From: Actinomycetota bacterium
GTDB taxonomy: Bacteria > Actinomycetota > Actinomycetes > Nanopelagicales > Nanopelagicaceae
Length of the DNA: 5,835 nt
Direction of reading: 5' to 3'
Assembly: GCA_009702845.1 (NCBI GenBank)
Contig: WLHG01000070.1
Span: 1-5,835, forward strand
Positions 1 through 5,138 of the stretch are shown one piece after another (position 1 is the stretch's first letter; each line of letters begins with the position of its first letter). The notes beneath the pieces were generated by a model, which saw nothing but the letters and a program-made list of their open reading frames with translations, ran no database searches and was not told the origin of the DNA. Position numbers and translations under genes: made by a program.

Positions 1-40
1 CATCTTTTAGTACGCCGCTGGAGATCTTAAGAGTGCTCAT
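1..40 (-). CDS. 5' end of a divergent gene, partial (possibly a leucyl aminopeptidase)
   Basis: An ATG at position 40 on the minus strand opens a frame reading MSTLKISSGVLKD and stays open to the left edge, so only about 13 codons are visible. A TACGCT hexamer (TANNNT type) lies 7 bases upstream, the same geometry as the start of the neighbouring gcvT, which supports a genuine leaderless start. The short N-terminus resembles the first beta strand of the leucyl aminopeptidase N-terminal domain, and pepA/pepB-type genes do occur near gcvT in some actinobacteria. Thirteen residues cannot identify a protein, so the product is a guess; the existence of a divergent gene is somewhat better supported. 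Confidence 0.35.
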   Translation of the reverse strand, partial: MSTLKISSGVLKD

Positions 41-47
41 GGGTATC

Positions 48-53
48 AGCGTA
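48..53 (-). promoter_or_regulatory. Candidate -10 element of the left divergent gene
   Basis: Read on the minus strand this is TACGCT, a TANNNT -10 hexamer, followed by 7 bases and then the ATG at 40. Transcription would then begin at or next to the start codon. No convincing -35 element or Shine-Dalgarno sequence was seen. Confidence 0.35.
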
Positions 54-66
54 ATAGATGTATTGG

Positions 67-72
67 TAGATT
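67..72 (+). promoter_or_regulatory. Candidate -10 element of gcvT (leaderless)
   Basis: TAGATT fits the TANNNT -10 pattern and lies exactly 6 bases before the gcvT ATG, so the predicted transcription start coincides with the start codon. There is no purine-rich Shine-Dalgarno sequence in the 15 bases before the ATG, which fits a leaderless message. No good -35 hexamer is found 16-18 bases upstream. The motif is short, and the call rests mostly on its position and on the same arrangement at the aldo/keto reductase gene. Confidence 0.45.
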
Positions 73-78
73 CACACT

Positions 79-1167
79 ATGAAAACCTCCCCGCTCAATG
101 ACAAGCACATCGCCCTGAATGCAAAGATGGCCGACTTTGGCGGTTGGTTAATGCCTATCGAGTACCCAGGCGGCGGTGTCTTGGCCGAACATACTGCAGT
201 GCGCGAGCGGGTCGGAATCTTCGATGTCTCTCACCTGGGTAAGGCCTCGGTAATTGGCGTTGGCGCCCTTGATTTTCTCAACAGTATTTTTACCAATGAT
301 CTCAACCGCATCGAGGATGGATCAGCTCAGTACACATTGCTCTGCACACCTGAGGGTGTAGTCATCGATGATTTAATCGCTTATCGAAACTCAGCCGATG
401 ATGTCTTCTTAGTTCCAAATGCATCTAATACCAGCGATGTCGTGGCCGTTTTGCAAGATAAAGCGCCAGCAGGGATTGCCGTTACTAATCTTCATAATGA
501 GTTTGCAGTTCTTGCCGTTCAAGGCCCATTAGCCCCGCAGGTGATGCAATCACTTGGAATCAATACTGAAATTGATTACATGGCCTTTTCACATGTAACT
601 ATTGGCGGCGCCGAAGTAATCCTCTGTCGTACTGGATATACAGGCGAAGTTGGATATGAGCTCTTGCCAAAGCTCGCCGATGCCTCTCGCGTATGGGATG
701 CACTCGTTGCCGCAATTGAGCCACTTGGCGGGTTGGTATGTGGACTTGGCGCACGAGATACATTGCGAACAGAGATGGGCTATCCATTACATGGGCACGA
801 GCTCTCACTGTCGATTACTCCAGTTCAGGCAAGTGCGTCATGGGCAATAGGTTGGGAAAAGGCCGGCTTTACCGGAAGTGATGTTTTACGCGCCGAAAAA
901 GCCAATAAGCCAGCGCTTCGAAGCGTCGCACTCAAATCATTAGACCGAGGTATTCCACGTGCTCACATGCAAGTAAAGGATGCAGCAGGTGTTGTATTGG
1001 GCGAAGTCACGAGCGGTACATTTTCACCAACGCTAAAAGTTGGCATTGCACTCGCCCTACTTAAATCTGGCGTCAAGGTTGGAGATCAATTAACGATTGA
1101 TGTTCGCGGTCGAGAGTCTAAAGTTGAAGTTGTTAAATTACCGTTTGTGCCTTCGCACGTTCGCTAA
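79..1167 (+). CDS. gcvT: Aminomethyltransferase, glycine cleavage system T protein
   Basis: GcvT takes the aminomethyl group carried on the lipoyl arm of the H protein, releases ammonia and passes the one-carbon unit to tetrahydrofolate, giving 5,10-methylene-THF. It is a cytosolic enzyme. The 362-residue length is normal for the family. The N-terminus has the family block FGGWLMPIEYPGG (20-32) and the FDVSHLGK segment (48-55). The VVIDDLIAYR stretch (94-103) carries the conserved aspartate (D97/D98 region) that contacts folate in characterised GcvT enzymes. RTGYTGEVGYEL (184-195) and the GLGARDTLRTEMG block (222-234) are further family signatures, and the C-terminal beta-barrel domain follows, with GEVTSGTFSPTL (308-319). 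The ATG is chosen because family homology begins at once and a -10 hexamer sits 6 bases upstream. No gcvH or gcvP is visible nearby. The last 35 bases overlap the convergent S-component gene. Confidence 0.96.
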   Translation: MKTSPLNDKHIALNAKMADFGGWLMPIEYPGGGVLAEHTAVRERVGIFDVSHLGKASVIGVGALDFLNSIFTNDLNRIEDGSAQYTLLCTPEGVVIDDLIAYRNSADDVFLVPNASNTSDVVAVLQDKAPAGIAVTNLHNEFAVLAVQGPLAPQVMQSLGINTEIDYMAFSHVTIGGAEVILCRTGYTGEVGYELLPKLADASRVWDALVAAIEPLGGLVCGLGARDTLRTEMGYPLHGHELSLSITPVQASASWAIGWEKAGFTGSDVLRAEKANKPALRSVALKSLDRGIPRAHMQVKDAAGVVLGEVTSGTFSPTLKVGIALALLKSGVKVGDQLTIDVRGRESKVEVVKLPFVPSHVR

Positions 1168-1951
1168 ATTCAATCGGGGTTAGAAACGCTGCCCGCACAT
1201 AGGCACGCCGAAGTGCATTCAGCACTGGTCGACCTGTAATCAAAATTAGACCAGCGGTAAATATCGCCCGCGGAAGATCCCATGCCATTGCGGTGAGAAA
1301 GTGGAAAGTAAAGAAACGAGAGAGATTCTCACTAAGTGGCGCCCCTGGAATAAAAGATAACTGCGTTGATGTACCGAGTGCCCATGGCCAGAATTGAAGA
1401 TCCATCAGAATTCCAAATAACTCGCTAGCAATTACTGCAAAGAGCATCAACAAAGCGATTTCGCGTACGCCACGGAGCGACTTTCGTCCTGGTAGAAGAC
1501 CAGCTAATAAACCAATCCAGGCGGCTGCAAATATTTGATATCCCAGCCATGGCCCCAGACCGCCAGTAAGAAGTGCAGAAACAAAGACTGAGATCAGTCC
1601 TAAGAGAAAACCAAAGGATGGACCGAATACTCGCGCACTTAGAATGAGTAAGAACCACATCGGTTCGATTCCGACTGCTCCGGCACCTAAAGGGCGAAGG
1701 GCCGCAACAAGGGCAGCGAGTACTCCAAGCAGGGCAACAGATTTAGCATCCAGTTGAGAGTTCGATATTTCAATAATCACTAGGAGCAGAGCGATAGAAA
1801 TCGCGACCCAGAAAAATAGCTGTGTGCGCGGCAAGTTTTCACCCGAATAGAAAAATGGCCAGAGAAAACCGTCGGCACTAATGAAGGAGGCGAGAACAAG
1901 AACAAATGAGTTTCGGCGTGAAAACTTAACAACATCACCGGTTAGCATCAT
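1133..1951 (-). CDS. cbrT: ECF transporter S component, probable cobalamin-specific (CbrT type)
   Basis: This 272-residue integral membrane protein is the predicted substrate-binding S subunit of an energy-coupling factor importer. Hydrophobic segments lie at roughly 15-35, 45-62, 71-90, 97-128, 133-153, 163-183 and 213-240. Family-like motifs include RPLGAGAVGIEP (86-97), ARVFGPSFGFLLG (106-118) and SALLTGGLGPWLGYQ (125-139), which match the S components that accompany fused ECF ATPases in actinobacteria. It is the last gene of the operon, and its ATG overlaps the ATPase stop by 4 bases (ATGA); a second ATG follows directly. Substrate assignment is inferred from the cobalamin riboswitch at the head of the operon and from the predicted CbrT family, not from recognised ligand residues. 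No CbiM/CbiN-type cobalt subunit is present. The final 11 codons and stop overlap the end of gcvT on the other strand. Membrane S component: high confidence; cobalamin as ligand: moderate to good. Confidence 0.85.
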   Translation of the reverse strand: MMLTGDVVKFSRRNSFVLVLASFISADGFLWPFFYSGENLPRTQLFFWVAISIALLLVIIEISNSQLDAKSVALLGVLAALVAALRPLGAGAVGIEPMWFLLILSARVFGPSFGFLLGLISVFVSALLTGGLGPWLGYQIFAAAWIGLLAGLLPGRKSLRGVREIALLMLFAVIASELFGILMDLQFWPWALGTSTQLSFIPGAPLSENLSRFFTFHFLTAMAWDLPRAIFTAGLILITGRPVLNALRRAYVRAAFLTPIEFSERAKAQTVI

Positions 1952-3558
1952 TGAATCTTTTTCTCGATCGCGGCAATAACATCGCCTACCCGTAACCAGG
2001 GTTGAGGGGACATGACTTTTGCTACTTGTGGGGCAAAGGCGGGGGATGAGAGCAGTACATCGATTGTTGGGCCGTCGGCCACGACATCTCCATCGGCGAT
2101 AAAGATCACTCGGGTTGCAAGTTCGGCGACGAGTTCGACATCATGAGTTGCAAGTACGACGGCACGGTTAAATGCCTTAGCAAACTCTAAGAGAATTCGA
2201 GTCAGTGAACGCTTAGCCTCATAATCAAGTCCCCGCGTAGGTTCATCGAGAATTAGAACTTTCGGATTGGCCGAGAGAACGACACTGAGTGCTAAACCTA
2301 AACGCTGACCTTCAGATAAATCACGTGGGTGAGTATGTGTTGAGACTCCAGGTACGAGCTGCGAAAGCAATGCAAAGGTTGTCCCAGCTTCAATTTGGTT
2401 ATCTTTATCGGCCTGCTCGCACTCTTTTTCAACTGATTGAGCGTAGAGAAGGTCACTTGGCTCTTGTGGAATATATCCAATTGTCTCTCTACGAACTTTG
2501 CCCTGAAGCCCTTTAGTTTCAACGCCATGGACATGCACAGTTCCTGTTTGTGTCTCATTGATGCCGGCGATCGATCGCAAGAGCGAACTTTTTCCTGCGC
2601 CGTTGCGTCCCATTACCGCCACGATTTCATTATCGAAGATCGTCGTTGTTATCGAGTTAAGAGCAAACTTTTCTCCATAGGCGAGGGAAAGTTTTTTCAC
2701 TTCAATGACGGCGATCGAACTGGGATCAGTCGAGCTGACGTGGGTAATCGGTGTTGACTCACGCAACTCTTGGGTTGCCCGACGCATATCTCGGACAGAA
2801 AGCCCAGCATGGGATAGTCCGAGAGCTCGAGCTAAATGCACAATCGGGGGAGCAATCGTTGAGATTGCCATTATTTCTTCTGCACTACCAATTACCGTCG
2901 AGCCGTCACCTTGGATCAAAACTATTCGATCGACAAAGCCAATAACGCGCTCTAATTTATGTTCGGCGATAATGACAGTCAGACTTAAGTCATGGACTAA
3001 ACGATGAATAATCGAGAGAACTTCCTCTGCGGCGATCGGATCGAGTGCACTTGTTGGCTCATCTAAAACCAAGACTTTAGGGTGCATTACAAGTGCACTA
3101 GCGATTGCTACTCGTTGCTGTTCTCCGCCACTTAGCGTTGCAATATTGCGAGTTCGAAGCGCGGCAAGTGACATTAAATCCAGAGCCTCTTCGACTCGTT
3201 TTCGCATTAACTCGTTTGGCAGATTCAACGCCTCCATTGCAAATGCCAACTCTTCTTCTACGGTATCTGCAACAAAGCCATTGATTGGATTTTGCCCAAC
3301 GATTCCAATTAAGTGTGCAAGCCCGCCGGGCTTAACTTCACGCGTGGATAGACCATCGACAGTGATTTCACCGGCCAGGATGCCGCCTGTGTGATGCGGA
3401 ACTAGTCCATTTACTAAACGAAGCAGAGATGATTTTCCTGAGCCCGTTGGACCTATAACTAGAACTAACTCACCTTCGGCGATTTCAAGGTTAAGCCCTT
3501 CAATGACAGTTGTTATTGAATGCGGATAGACAAGTGAGACGTTCGAGAACTTAATCAC
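1948..3558 (-). CDS. ECF transporter ATPase, fused two-domain (EcfA-EcfA')
   Basis: A 536-residue protein with two complete ABC ATPase domains in one chain, which would form the cytoplasmic nucleotide-binding pair powering the importer. Domain 1 has Walker A GPTGSGKS (36-43), a Q-loop at Q89, signature LSGGEQQ (142-148), Walker B ending LVLDEP with catalytic E167, a D-loop SALD (170-173) and switch H200. Domain 2 has Walker A GRNGAGKS (317-324), Q365, a variant signature LSEGQ (414-418), LILDEP with E439, GLD (443-445) and H472. All catalytic residues are therefore present in both halves. A linker of about 40-50 residues (about 240-285) joins them. The start is GTG, overlapping the ecfT stop by 4 bases (GTGA), and the stop overlaps the S-component start, so the three genes are translationally coupled. 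In the nomenclature used for predicted cobalamin ECF systems (CbrTUV) this would be the A component. Family call is secure; ligand is inferred from the operon. Confidence 0.95.
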   Translation of the reverse strand: MIKFSNVSLVYPHSITTVIEGLNLEIAEGELVLVIGPTGSGKSSLLRLVNGLVPHHTGGILAGEITVDGLSTREVKPGGLAHLIGIVGQNPINGFVADTVEEELAFAMEALNLPNELMRKRVEEALDLMSLAALRTRNIATLSGGEQQRVAIASALVMHPKVLVLDEPTSALDPIAAEEVLSIIHRLVHDLSLTVIIAEHKLERVIGFVDRIVLIQGDGSTVIGSAEEIMAISTIAPPIVHLARALGLSHAGLSVRDMRRATQELRESTPITHVSSTDPSSIAVIEVKKLSLAYGEKFALNSITTTIFDNEIVAVMGRNGAGKSSLLRSIAGINETQTGTVHVHGVETKGLQGKVRRETIGYIPQEPSDLLYAQSVEKECEQADKDNQIEAGTTFALLSQLVPGVSTHTHPRDLSEGQRLGLALSVVLSANPKVLILDEPTRGLDYEAKRSLTRILLEFAKAFNRAVVLATHDVELVAELATRVIFIADGDVVADGPTIDVLLSSPAFAPQVAKVMSPQPWLRVGDVIAAIEKKIQ

Positions 3559-4301
3559 GATAGACCTACCATCACAATGCCAGAGAGAACGATTGCAGTA
3601 TCACTTACGGTCCACTGTATTGGGCGATACCTCGTTCGCGTGCGGTTGACGCCATATCCCCGTGAATCCATCGCCGCTGCCAAATCAAGGGAGCGCGCGA
3701 GTGACTCTTCTAGAAGTGGAATAGCTAGACGTCGATACGATGCAAAACCTCTAAGATTCTGGCCACGCAATCGCTGTGCCTGTCGAATTCTTGCAACACT
3801 TGTGACTAACTGCGGTAAAACAGATGTTGCAATCACAACGGCGACACCAAATTCGTACATTGCAATTGGAAGCACGCGAAGTAATCGATGCGGGCTAGTC
3901 AGTGATGCAGCTGCACCAAAGATGACGATGATCGCGCAGATTATGACACCCTCAGAAAGTGCCGATGAGAAGCGTTCAAGGGTTACCGCACCACCAATTC
4001 GAATACCGGGCATCCAATCGGGAAGTGGGATTCGTGGAAGAGTGAAGAGAGTGGTTCCGGGAATAGGGACTCCGATACTTATTCCGATAATCGTTCGAAT
4101 TGAGAGTATCCAGAGCGCAACTTTGAGGGTCCAGTTAAAACTCTTTCCCCATGGAGCATCCTCTCGTTGAGATAGAACAACCATTCCCACAACGCCCACT
4201 GCAATGATGGCAAACAATGGTGTATTTACGCGTGCAACGGAAATTGCAATCGCAAATGACCAGAGCCACCATGTCAGTGGGTGAAGTGAGTATTTTTTCA
4301 T
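3555..4301 (-). CDS. ecfT: ECF transporter transmembrane component T (EcfT)
   Basis: EcfT is the membrane scaffold that couples ATP hydrolysis to toppling of the S component. The 248-residue protein has hydrophobic segments at about 11-44 (probably two helices), 58-80, 115-135, 145-168 and 233-247. Between the last two lies the long cytoplasmic region with the two family coupling motifs of the A-x-x-x-R-G type: AQRLRG (175-180) and AMDSRG (210-215). Those helices dock into grooves of the ATPases in solved ECF complexes. The ATG at 4301 lies 11 bases after the stop of the upstream secreted-protein gene, and only a weak GAG is present before it, so translation may depend on readthrough of ribosomes from upstream. 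The reading frame ends inside or just after the last hydrophobic segment, and the stop overlaps the ATPase GTG by 4 bases. The T-component assignment is firm. Confidence 0.92.
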   Translation of the reverse strand: MKKYSLHPLTWWLWSFAIAISVARVNTPLFAIIAVGVVGMVVLSQREDAPWGKSFNWTLKVALWILSIRTIIGISIGVPIPGTTLFTLPRIPLPDWMPGIRIGGAVTLERFSSALSEGVIICAIIVIFGAAASLTSPHRLLRVLPIAMYEFGVAVVIATSVLPQLVTSVARIRQAQRLRGQNLRGFASYRRLAIPLLEESLARSLDLAAAMDSRGYGVNRTRTRYRPIQWTVSDTAIVLSGIVMVGLS

Positions 4302-4312
4302 AAACTCAGCTA

Positions 4313-4846
4313 TTACTTATTAACTACAAGTTTTGCAGGGGTTGCAATTTCAACACCACACTCTTTTGCTGGAAAGCCATTAAGCCCGCAAATTAAGCCC
4401 GATGCCGCGGCACGAATCTTTACAACTTGTCCGAGAACATCAATGCCTTGAGATTCGATGGCAGTTCGCACGCATCGAGTGATTGTCTTAGCGACCTTTT
4501 CTCCTTTTGGTGCCCAAATGCTTGATCCAAATTCAACAACTACTGCAATTCGTTTTGTATCTGGATCTGGTTTTACTCCAGCACAAATTACCTTGAAACT
4601 AGGTTTAACTTTTGGTGCAACAGATGGAACATCATCGCTACTAAAGACAAATGACCAGCCCTCAACAGCGCCATCTGCGATATCAACGGTCGGTCCGGTC
4701 ATTGCGGCCGTCCACATGGTTTTGCCCGGAGCGGCTTGAAAATATCCCCAATAGCGCCAGCCTTTAGCGGCAGCGTTGGAGGATGGAATGACTAGCGTTG
4801 AAGTAATCAGAATGAGAACGGTAATAAAAAAAGCTCTGAATTTCAT
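4313..4846 (-). CDS. Small secreted protein, SCO2322-like, first gene of the B12 riboswitch operon
   Basis: A 177-residue protein with a clear Sec signal peptide: positive N-terminus MKFR, hydrophobic core FFITVLILITSTLVI (6-20) and an SNA-AA cleavage site near residue 25. The mature part begins with WRYWGYFQ (30-37) and includes GPTVDIADGAVEGWSF (51-66), RIAVVVEFGS (99-108) and a C-terminal LICGLNGFPAKECG (151-164). This layout matches my memory of the actinobacterial SCO2322 family, found beside ECF transporter genes, whose function is not known. Four cysteines in the exported part (88, 125, 153, 163) could make two disulfides. There is no second membrane segment, lipobox or sorting motif, so it is probably released or held by a partner. 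It is the first gene behind the cobalamin riboswitch and 11 bases before ecfT. A role in capturing or handing over cobalamin outside the cell is plausible but unproven. The ATG at 4846 begins directly with the signal peptide. Confidence 0.82.
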   Translation of the reverse strand: MKFRAFFITVLILITSTLVIPSSNAAAKGWRYWGYFQAAPGKTMWTAAMTGPTVDIADGAVEGWSFVFSSDDVPSVAPKVKPSFKVICAGVKPDPDTKRIAVVVEFGSSIWAPKGEKVAKTITRCVRTAIESQGIDVLGQVVKIRAAASGLICGLNGFPAKECGVEIATPAKLVVNK

Positions 4847-4857
4847 AGAATGTGAAG

Positions 4858-4863
4858 CCTCTC
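4858..4863 (-). promoter_or_regulatory. Shine-Dalgarno sequence of the first operon gene, within a weak hairpin
   Basis: On the minus strand this reads GAGAGG, ending 11 bases before the ATG at 4846. It is the only purine-rich element near the start. Just upstream, CTCT (4875-4872) can pair with AGAG (4862-4859) around a short AT-rich loop, so part of the site could be covered in RNA. The stem is only 4-5 bp, which would be weak alone. It may be the output of the upstream riboswitch. Confidence 0.5.
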
Positions 4864-4930
4864 AAACTAAAAGAGTCTCACAGGGGTAGCTCTGTCTAAA
4901 AGTGCTTACAACGCACCAGTATCTAGGACC

Positions 4931-4955
4931 ACACCCCGCAAACCTCGGCGGGTGT
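4931..4955 (-). promoter_or_regulatory. Hairpin between riboswitch and first gene (possible kissing-loop or expression platform)
   Basis: On the minus strand ACACCCGC (4955-4948) pairs with GCGGGGTGT (4939-4931) with one bulged G, leaving an 8-base loop CGAGGTTT. It starts about 11 bases after the closing stem of the riboswitch. No run of U follows, so it does not look like an intrinsic terminator. Its loop and 3' arm are complementary to the conserved CCCGCAACC segment of the aptamer (see findings). This suggests the role of the downstream hairpin that makes a kissing contact with the aptamer in cobalamin riboswitches. The stem is clear; the role is inferred. Confidence 0.55.
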
Positions 4956-4966
4956 TTGTCTCGTAC

Positions 4967-5064
4967 GTTTCGCCATTAGGTAATCCGACTTCGCGCCATC
5001 GAGTGGCGCATTACGGTTGCGGGTCAGCGTCGGAGTTTCACCGAACTTCCCCTAATGAGAAAAC
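4967..5064 (-). promoter_or_regulatory. Cobalamin (B12) riboswitch aptamer upstream of the ECF operon
   Basis: On the minus strand the region contains the cobalamin riboswitch core in order. GGGAA comes just after the first closing strand (about 5052-5048). A short hairpin follows, with the TCGGTGAAACTCCGA element (5044-5030). Next is CCCGCAACCGT (5023-5013), then a perfect 6-bp hairpin GCGCCA/TGGCGC (5009-5004 with 4998-4993) whose 5' arm holds the GCCACT element. The B12-box segment GAAGTCGGATTACC (4992-4979) follows. CATTAGG (5057-5051) pairs perfectly with CCTAATG (4980-4974). The stem extends outward, with wobbles and one mismatch, through GTTT/AAAC to 5064 and 4967. The aptamer is compact, with no extra domain between the core and the B12 box. 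In known members, bound cobalamin lowers expression of the downstream genes. The first gene starts about 120 bases downstream. This is direct pattern recognition, not a covariance-model hit. Confidence 0.9.
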
Positions 5065-5086
5065 TATTAAGTTGTGTGCGTAGGCA

Positions 5087-5092
5087 ACCATA
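5087..5092 (-). promoter_or_regulatory. Tentative -10 element for the ECF operon
   Basis: TATGGT on the minus strand fits TANNNT and would start transcription around 5080, far enough upstream to include the whole riboswitch. The nearest TTGCCA is too close (about 11 bases) to be a proper -35. Another hexamer, TAGTTT (5066-5061), would start the RNA inside the closing stem and is therefore less likely. The promoter is not settled by sequence alone. Confidence 0.25.
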
Positions 5093-5103
5093 TCCACTAG
5101 GGG

Positions 5104-5132
5104 TTGGCAACTGGGCTCGCAGGTTCTATCGT
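5104..5132 (+). promoter_or_regulatory. Promoter of the aldo/keto reductase gene, leaderless
   Basis: TTGGCA (5104-5109) matches the -35 consensus TTGACA at five of six bases and is followed after exactly 17 bases by TATCGT (5127-5132), a TANNNT -10. The ATG at 5139 begins 6 bases later, so the message should begin at or next to the start codon and carry no Shine-Dalgarno leader. This is the best-formed promoter in the window. It lies upstream of the riboswitch promoter region and points the other way. Confidence 0.65.
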
Positions 5133-5138
5133 AACCAC

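Noticed and set aside
1085..1101. Perfect inverted repeat ATCAAT/ATTGAT near the end of gcvT
   Set aside because: It is only 6 bp, AT-rich and inside the coding frame, with no U run on either strand, so it is not supported as a terminator or operator.
1212..1226. AGTGC/GCACT hairpin just beyond the gcvT stop
   Set aside because: The stem is 5 bp with no U run after it and lies inside the S-component gene. It is too weak to call a gcvT terminator.
2437..2757. A 106-codon plus-strand frame opposite the ATPase gene
   Set aside because: It is antisense to the second ABC domain, has no family resemblance and no promoter or ribosome site of its own.
2567..3037. Repeated GCGATCG motifs in the ATPase gene
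   Set aside because: They are few, irregularly spaced and fall in normal codons of the gene. They do not form an ordered repeat or a known site.
3577..4170. A 197-codon open frame on the plus strand opposite ecfT
   Set aside because: It lies entirely antisense to a gene with clear EcfT motifs. Its product is arginine/serine-rich with no recognisable domain or start signal, as expected of a shadow frame.
1133..4301. Assignment of the ECF operon to cobalt or nickel uptake
   Set aside because: No CbiM/CbiN or NikM-like subunit is present, the S component lacks a recognisable metal-binding N-terminal MHI-type motif, and the leader is a cobalamin riboswitch. Cobalt is not excluded by the riboswitch alone, but the S component type argues against it.
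4931..4955. GC-rich hairpin read as a plus-strand terminator (TTTGTCT follows)
   Set aside because: No plus-strand gene ends upstream of it, and its position and complementarity fit the minus-strand B12 leader better.
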